Origin: Elusimicrobiales bacterium
Lineage (GTDB): Bacteria > Elusimicrobiota > Elusimicrobia > Elusimicrobiales > UBA9959
Direction: 5' to 3'
Length of the DNA stretch: 45,351 bases
NCBI GenBank assembly: GCA_024681855.1
Contig: JAILAB010000059.1
Coordinates: forward strand, 1 to 45,351
Part shown: piece by piece, positions 41,620-45,351 of the stretch
How positions within the stretch are numbered: the first letter of the stretch is position 1
Layout: each line of letters starts with the position of its first letter
The notes under the pieces: generated by a model
What the model saw: the letters and a program-made list of their open reading frames with translations, nothing else
What the model was told of the DNA's origin: nothing
Database searches by the model: none
Program-made: the position numbers and the translations under genes

Positions 41620-41857
41620 TCATGGAAATTTCCGCATATTCAGAGTCTCAGGCTTTTTCTTGATATGATAGCGGTGCCAAAATTCCAAATGCTTATATTC
41701 TGGGCCGTTAGCCATATCAGGCTTTATCGCAGATACAGATAAAATGCCTGTTGATAATTTATTTGCTTCTCTAGGCCAGAGCACTTGAGTTATCAGAATT
41801 TCTTTAGCTGTTATTAGAAAATTTGGCTTTAAATGCTTTTTTCTCCTGCGAGAAGTT
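41620..41857 (-). pseudogene. Possible ORF remnant, no ATG start
   Basis: The minus strand is open for 78 codons and ends TGA next to the arcC terminator. The translation (for example KEILITQVLWPREANKLSTG, then PEYKHLEFWHRYHIKKK) has a protein-like mix with aromatics and charged clusters, but there is no ATG, GTG or TTG in a sensible place. It may be the 3' remnant of a lost gene. I do not recognise the family. Chance openness in AT-rich DNA is the alternative. Confidence 0.3.
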
Positions 41858-41909
41858 TAATTTTGCTTAGGTTATATATGAAGGATAGTATTGATTTTAG
41901 TATTCTCTT

Positions 41910-41974
41910 GTCATGCTGAATTTATTTCAGCATCTCTGCGGCTTAATGAGGTTCTGAAACAAATTCAGTACGAC
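41910..41974. repeat. Imperfect inverted repeat, REP/MITE-like
   Basis: Two 21-base arms (41910-41930 and 41954-41974) are reverse complements with 3 mismatches, enclosing 23 bases. Cores like CTGAATTT/AAATTCAG with TTTCAG/CTGAAA occur in dispersed palindromes of many bacteria. Only one copy is seen here. Confidence 0.5.
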
Positions 41975-42189
41975 AAAGTAATCTTTGCGTTCTTTATAAT
42001 TACATTGTGTCAATACTTTCCTTTAACAGAGCAAAATAAATTTCTGACTTGCTAATTGGAGCTGCGAAAACGGCGCAATGTTGTCAGAAGCATGTTTTAA
42101 AATATCTGTTAAGCAGGACAGACAGCAGTATTCAGTAATTCTCAATTGCTGATTGTCAGCTGAACAAATATTCAATAAGGAGAAGAGTT

Positions 42190-42243
42190 ATGCTTGAATT
42201 AATAATCTGCATCATGGTGCTTTTTGGCCTCAGCCAATGTTAG
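42190..42243 (+). CDS. Possible 17-residue hydrophobic small protein
   Basis: A 17-codon frame with an excellent AAGGAG ribosome site 7 bases before the ATG. The product, MLELIICIMVLFGLSQC, is almost entirely hydrophobic and ends in Cys, like small membrane peptides, type I toxins or leader peptides. It precedes a structured repeat by 70 bases, so a leader-peptide role is also possible. No homology is known to me; the ribosome site is the main support. Confidence 0.35.
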   Translation: MLELIICIMVLFGLSQC

Positions 42244-42311
42244 TTCTTTTTCAAAAACAGGAAGTATCTTTTTTGTAAAACGGTATTAAATAAGCGTGTT
42301 GTATTTTTTCA

Positions 42312-42367
42312 AAAGAGCCTTATCACTGTGTTGCGGCCAGTATGGTCGTCCTTTGATAAGGCTCTTT
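42312..42367 (+). ncRNA. Structured element, copy 1
   Basis: A perfect 14-bp outer stem (AAAGAGCCTTATCA at 42312-42325 and its complement at 42354-42367) encloses 28 bases with a second short stem near GCGGCC/GGTCGT. A sister copy lies at 44158-44213 with the same length and paired changes. Each copy lies upstream of an unrecognised gene. It could be a cis-regulatory RNA, a terminator or a small dispersed repeat. Confidence 0.5.
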
Positions 42368-42380
42368 CCCTGCTTAGTGA

Positions 42381-42437
42381 TTTTTTGAGATTTCGCAACT
42401 TTTTTTCCGTGAACTTTCGATAATACCCTTGTATAAT
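42381..42437 (+). promoter_or_regulatory. Promoter block, copy 1
   Basis: A 37-base block (42381-42417) recurs at 45215-45251 with 2 mismatches. Within it GTGAAC (42409-42414) stands 17 bases before TATAAT (42432-42437). The -35 match is weak but position and spacing are the same in both copies. It serves the gene at 42471. Confidence 0.55.
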
Positions 42438-42470
42438 ATAATTGCAGATATGAATTATAGGAATAAGGCA

Positions 42471-43784
42471 ATGGAACAGGAAGAAAAAAAATATCCAACC
42501 AGCAGGATTTTGTACAAGACGGATAATTCCGAAGGCTGGTATCTGGCGGCTATGGATTCTGCACCTGATGAGGTAAAAAAATACTGCGCGGAACAGAAAA
42601 ACAAGGGATTATGGCATGACTATCAATGCTTTCTTGATGGAACTAATGATTCCCCGCCAAAGAATCCGCATAAAATATATGATGCTTATCCACACATAAC
42701 ATGGGCATCAATGCTGCATCTTTGTACAGATCTTATTTACAACAGATATAACGGCAAATGGTATCATTCTGATGAAAAAATGCCTATTCCTGATATAAAA
42801 GCCGGGTTGTGCAGGGATTTCGCCTTGGATATAAAGCCGTCTGACTTGTCCGAAATAGGATTTGGCCTGCATGATAAAGACGACTTTGAATGCCCAGACG
42901 CAGCTGTGCATATTCTGCCTTATGAGGATAAATATGAAATAAACATCATAATGGACTGCCTGGATGTTTCAGGATTTATAAAAAAACTGAAAAAATACGG
43001 ATATTCAAATCTTATAGTGGAGGAATACGCTGCCTGCAAATTCCTGGCATGGAAGTCAGGCAAAAATATACTTTTGATACTTCAGAGTTATGACGAATAC
43101 GAAGTTGAAGACTTTCTGAAAATATTAGTGCCTGAGCAGGTTTTTTATTCGGAGTTCATCAAGCTGGATGAAAACAAACAGTACATATCGGCAAGAATGA
43201 AAAAACTCTATGCTGAATTTAAGGCAGAGCAGTTTTTCCTGCATACATTGCGTTGGGAATTTGACATAAACAATCCGGGCAGTCCACAGGAATATACAAG
43301 GCCTGAATGGAATCAGGACTGCAAAAAGAAGCTGGGATTGTTTATGAAAAAGATAAAAAAATCAACATCATATAACAATGCCTTTGCTCTTGGCCGATAC
43401 GAATACTGGCTTGATTTGAAAAATGGGCGTATTTGCAGAAAATATTTTCGCAACAGCCAAGACCTTGCAGGATTTATTGCCAGTGCAAAATTCAAACACA
43501 GGCCGGGAATGCGTCTAAAGGACGTAAAGAAGCAGATGCTTGACTGTGGGGCTAATTGCATAAAAGAAGTTTATCACGAAGACAAGAAAATACTTTTTTT
43601 CGCAAACGGCGATGTGCTTTTAAAGGAAACGGATACCCATGTGCCGGAATTGGAAGATTTTGTACGCCGTGCAGTATGTGAATTGGGAATATCCAGGCTG
43701 ACTTATGATACTCTGGATTATATTACGGACGAAAAATACAATGATGAGTACGAAAGAATACTGAGTAATATATGCAAAGACTAA
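42471..43784 (+). CDS. Unrecognised 437-residue protein
   Basis: A cytoplasmic-looking protein with no signal peptide, membrane segment or family that I recognise. The ATG at 42471 is chosen because AGGA lies 8 bases before it; frames opening at 42429 or 42450 overlap the -10 box or the transcript start. It is rich in aromatic and acidic residues (for example WASMLHLCTDLIYNRYNGKW) and has scattered Cys. The middle (EQFFLHTLRWEFDINNPGSP) and the C-terminus look like ordinary folded domains. It sits in an accessory region behind a shared promoter block and a structured repeat. An immunity or regulatory role is possible but unsupported. Confidence 0.6.
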   Translation: MEQEEKKYPTSRILYKTDNSEGWYLAAMDSAPDEVKKYCAEQKNKGLWHDYQCFLDGTNDSPPKNPHKIYDAYPHITWASMLHLCTDLIYNRYNGKWYHSDEKMPIPDIKAGLCRDFALDIKPSDLSEIGFGLHDKDDFECPDAAVHILPYEDKYEINIIMDCLDVSGFIKKLKKYGYSNLIVEEYAACKFLAWKSGKNILLILQSYDEYEVEDFLKILVPEQVFYSEFIKLDENKQYISARMKKLYAEFKAEQFFLHTLRWEFDINNPGSPQEYTRPEWNQDCKKKLGLFMKKIKKSTSYNNAFALGRYEYWLDLKNGRICRKYFRNSQDLAGFIASAKFKHRPGMRLKDVKKQMLDCGANCIKEVYHEDKKILFFANGDVLLKETDTHVPELEDFVRRAVCELGISRLTYDTLDYITDEKYNDEYERILSNICKD

Positions 43785-43970
43785 GGAAATGCAGCAAGGC
43801 AAACACGGAAAAAGGAAAAGTTTCTCTAAAATCTCAGTCTCTGGAACTGCACAAATGCCCTGGAGCTGCCCGCAGTTCTGGAAATCAATGGCGTGGAATG
43901 TAAAAAAACGAAATATGCGAATGGAACATATTTGATCATTCTCTGCTGACACAATGACATTTAAGTCTGA

Positions 43971-44062
43971 CCAGGAAAAACGCCCCTGTATATGTTATAC
44001 AGGGCATGACCAAGTCCGAAGGTTTGCATTGCCCTAAGCATGGGATGGTACGGACGTCCTGG
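43971..44062 (+). ncRNA. Candidate structured RNA with three-way junction
   Basis: In the 457-base gap between two genes, CCAGGA (43971) pairs with TCCTGG (44057-44062). Inside lie a 9-bp hairpin (CCCTGTATA/TATACAGGG, 43984-44004) and a second stem GTCCG (44014) with CGGAC (44051). Together they can form a three-way junction. I match it to no known riboswitch. I see nothing supportable in 43785-43970 or 44063-44157. Confidence 0.4.
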
Positions 44063-44157
44063 CAGCTTATATGGTAAAGACACAAACAGCAATATCCGCA
44101 GATACAGATAATCATTGATTACCTGTGATACTAGAAACTGTGTCTTGTAATTGTGTT

Positions 44158-44213
44158 AGAAAGCCTTATCACTGTGTGGCAGCCTGCACTGGTGTCCTTT
44201 GACAAGGCTTTCT
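44158..44213 (+). ncRNA. Structured element, copy 2
   Basis: A 14-bp outer stem with one A-C mismatch (AGAAAGCCTTATCA and TGACAAGGCTTTCT) encloses 28 bases, the same length as in copy 1. The stem positions that differ from copy 1 mostly change as pairs. It ends 28 bases before the gene at 44242. Confidence 0.5.
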
Positions 44214-44241
44214 CCTTTTAAGTATTTATCAAGAGGTTGGA

Positions 44242-44925
44242 ATGAAAGAATACAAATATAATGAATGGAGAAACATTGCGGAAGAACTTCATTCCGTCAG
44301 GGATACGCAGGAATTTTTCTTCAGATTCCCTTTGGCAGGAAAAACAATAAGGAACATACTTATTTTAGGGCATGATTATTCAAGGTATGACTGCGCATTG
44401 GAATATATTTGGGAAAAATATTGCGAGGAATATAATGTTCCGGAAGAAATATATGAGCTGCATAATGATGTCTCAAAAATAGATCCTTCTGCGATACCCG
44501 ATGATTTTGCTGATAAGAGAATAGTTCAGCTGGATGAGCCGTTCATTTTGGAATTTACGGACGGACAGCGTATGGAATTGGAATCCAGCATATTTGATAA
44601 TGAGATTTTAATAACTTTTAACGAAATTCTAGGCAATGCCGAGGCAGACATAAATTACAACAATATTGACGGCAATGTGATTTTTTCCAATTGTTTAGGC
44701 AGAACTATTAATGAAGTAAGATTTGTTCCGAATCAGCCATGCGGAATTGTTCCCAATTCTGATGATGAGGAACTCATACCCGAAATAGTATTTGTTTTGG
44801 ATAACAACCTTGAACTGCATATTAACGGCTGGCTTGATTTTTTTGAAATATGGGTAAGCAGAATCAATGAGGATGATATTGTCCCTATCCTATGGAAAGA
44901 ACTAAAAAAAGGAATAAGGGTATAG
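44242..44925 (+). CDS. Unrecognised acidic 227-residue protein
   Basis: A strongly acidic cytoplasmic protein (Asp/Glu-rich throughout, such as IVPNSDDEELIPEI) with no signal peptide. I do not recognise the family. The second half looks like a beta-rich ligand-binding fold (FILEFTDGQRMELESS, then IVFVLDNNLELHINGW). Small acidic proteins in accessory islands are often immunity or antitoxin proteins, but there is no toxin beside it. An AGAGG site lies 5 bases before the ATG. It follows structured element copy 2, which suggests shared control with the 42471 gene. Confidence 0.6.
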   Translation: MKEYKYNEWRNIAEELHSVRDTQEFFFRFPLAGKTIRNILILGHDYSRYDCALEYIWEKYCEEYNVPEEIYELHNDVSKIDPSAIPDDFADKRIVQLDEPFILEFTDGQRMELESSIFDNEILITFNEILGNAEADINYNNIDGNVIFSNCLGRTINEVRFVPNQPCGIVPNSDDEELIPEIVFVLDNNLELHINGWLDFFEIWVSRINEDDIVPILWKELKKGIRV

Positions 44926-44984
44926 AAAACATATTCTGATTTGCTTGAAAATGATTATTATGTTATTTATTATTCTCTGCATAA

Positions 44985-44993
44985 TGTTATAAT
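44985..44993 (+). promoter_or_regulatory. Extended -10 promoter
   Basis: TGTTATAAT (TGn plus a perfect TATAAT) lies 7 to 10 bases before the structured segment that starts at about 45001. No convincing -35 box is present, as usual for extended -10 promoters. Confidence 0.5.
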
Positions 44994-44999
44994 ATGCTT

Positions 45000-45078
45000 T
45001 TAGGAGGCATTTCAGCTGCAACCTCGGGGCCATTGTTTATGCTTTTGCTGTCTGGGGGCTGGTGCCTCCCCTTTTTTT
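45000..45078 (+). ncRNA. Candidate small RNA with intrinsic terminator
   Basis: About 78 bases run from an extended -10 promoter to a T7 run. The ends pair (GGAGGCA at 45003 with TGCCTCC at 45063), continued by CAGC with GCTG. It could instead be only the terminator of the gene ending at 44925. No known RNA family is recognised, and SRP, 6S and tmRNA motifs are absent. Confidence 0.45.
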
Positions 45079-45161
45079 ATCCATTATCCGTATATCTTCG
45101 CAGTCTATTGTTTTTGTTGTTTGGAAAATCATAAAAACTCTGTTTTTTAATTTTTTTGCTG

Positions 45162-45209
45162 AAAATTAGCAAAAATTACCGAAAAATCTGCAAAAAATCC
45201 GCAAAAAAA
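45162..45209. promoter_or_regulatory. Phased A-tracts (curved DNA)
   Basis: Five runs of 4 to 7 A start at 45162, 45171, 45182, 45192 and 45203, spaced 9 to 11 bases, the helical repeat. This predicts intrinsic curvature just upstream of the promoter block at 45215. Confidence 0.7.
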
Positions 45210-45214
45210 GGTGT

Positions 45215-45271
45215 TTTTTTGAGAGTTCGCAACTTTTTTTCCGTGATCTTTTGCGAAAAACCACGTACAAT
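45215..45271 (+). promoter_or_regulatory. Promoter block, copy 2
   Basis: The second copy of the 37-base block has GTGATC (45243-45248) 17 bases before TACAAT (45266-45271). It drives whatever starts near 45278 and continues past the window end. Confidence 0.55.
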
Positions 45272-45286
45272 TTATATGCAGGCAGA

Positions 45287-45351
45287 AATCCGTAGGCCGA
45301 TGCAGCGAAGCTGACGCAAGGCAGCCATGGCGCTGACAAGGCCAAAGGATT
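45287..45351 (+). other. Structured segment cut by the window end
   Basis: Downstream of promoter copy 2, AATCC (45287) can pair with GGATT (45347-45351) and GGCC (45295) with GGCC (45340), with a CAGCG/CGCTG stem inside. No good reading frame is visible apart from an ATG at about 45328 that runs off the end. It may be the start of a structured RNA or a 5' leader. Confidence 0.3.

Larger units (their letters stand above)
41541..42470. other. Gene-poor accessory interval after arcC
   Basis: This 0.9 kb stretch holds, in order: the arcC terminator, a minus-strand ORF remnant (41620-41857), an inverted-repeat element (41910-41974), a tiny ORF with a strong ribosome site (42190-42243), a structured repeat (42312-42367) and a promoter block (42381-42437). 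I see nothing supportable in 41975-42176 or 42244-42311. Confidence 0.5.

Noticed and set aside
41737-44111. Shared 14-mer GCAGATACAGATAA at about 41740 and 44098
   Set aside because: The match does not extend on either side, so it cannot be told from chance or a decayed remnant.
45287-45351. RNase P RNA, suggested by AAGGCCAAA near the window end
   Set aside because: The conserved upstream parts of RNase P RNA are absent from the plus strand before it.

Overview
The window comes from a Gram-negative (diderm) bacterium with moderate-to-low G+C. It carries a lipid A pathway (lpxD, lpxC, lpxA, lpxI), bamA with an OmpH/Skp-like chaperone, and a TraF-type outer-membrane barrel. My best guess is the Elusimicrobiota or a neighbouring phylum. 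It rests on gene order, on a TSYYPAPYGGY-type surface protein and on several family variants. It is inference, not proof.

Layout. (1) 1-774 (+): the 3' part of an outer-membrane barrel gene, ending at a bidirectional terminator. (2) 876-17976 (all -): a long housekeeping block. In transcription order it holds bamA, ompH/skp-like, lpxD, lpxC, lpxA, lpxI, a DUF374 acyltransferase, coaD and a WG-repeat protein, then a terminator, then mtnP, cdd, a biotin-carrier-like protein lacking the usual MKM motif, a zinc-ribbon/TPR membrane protein, accC, a serine-palmitoyltransferase-like enzyme and a GNAT-like acyltransferase. The last two may begin sphingolipid synthesis. (3) 18182-19170 (+): a secreted guanyl RNase with a barstar-family inhibitor. 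(4) 19267-40294 (+): the main find, a 21 kb run of short-spaced or overlapping genes that looks like a greatly enlarged His-Xaa-Ser (HXS) peptide-modification locus. (5) 40440-41540: carbamate kinase and a strong terminator. (6) 41541-45351: a gene-poor accessory region with two unrecognised genes, duplicated structured elements, a duplicated promoter block, phased A-tracts and candidate small RNAs.

The HXS locus. A promoter (TTGAAA-17-TATAAT) overlapped by an inverted repeat precedes a secreted surface protein. After it come two HxsD-like proteins, three HxsB-like radical SAM enzymes, a Cys-rich anchored protein and an HxsA-like precursor with nine consecutive X-X-His triplets (eight are X-Ser-His) and a C-terminal GGWC. 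A hairpin separates the precursor gene from the enzyme genes that follow. These include one HxsC-like enzyme, four further related short radical SAM proteins, one radical SAM protein of uncertain type, a HemN/HemW-type radical SAM protein and a double radical SAM fusion. The rest are an A24 prepilin-peptidase-like membrane protein, two U32 proteins resembling UbiU and UbiV, and a poly-gamma-glutamate-hydrolase-like lipoprotein. In all there are eleven radical SAM genes with twelve radical SAM domains.

Working model (inference): HxsD proteins and HxsB/HxsC enzymes modify the His-Ser repeat. Extra radical SAM and U32 enzymes add further changes. The A24-like protein removes a Flp-pilin-like leader ending in EEG, and the mature Cys-ended peptide is displayed at or beyond the cell envelope. 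The known HXS systems have no established product, and I know of no description of this combination.
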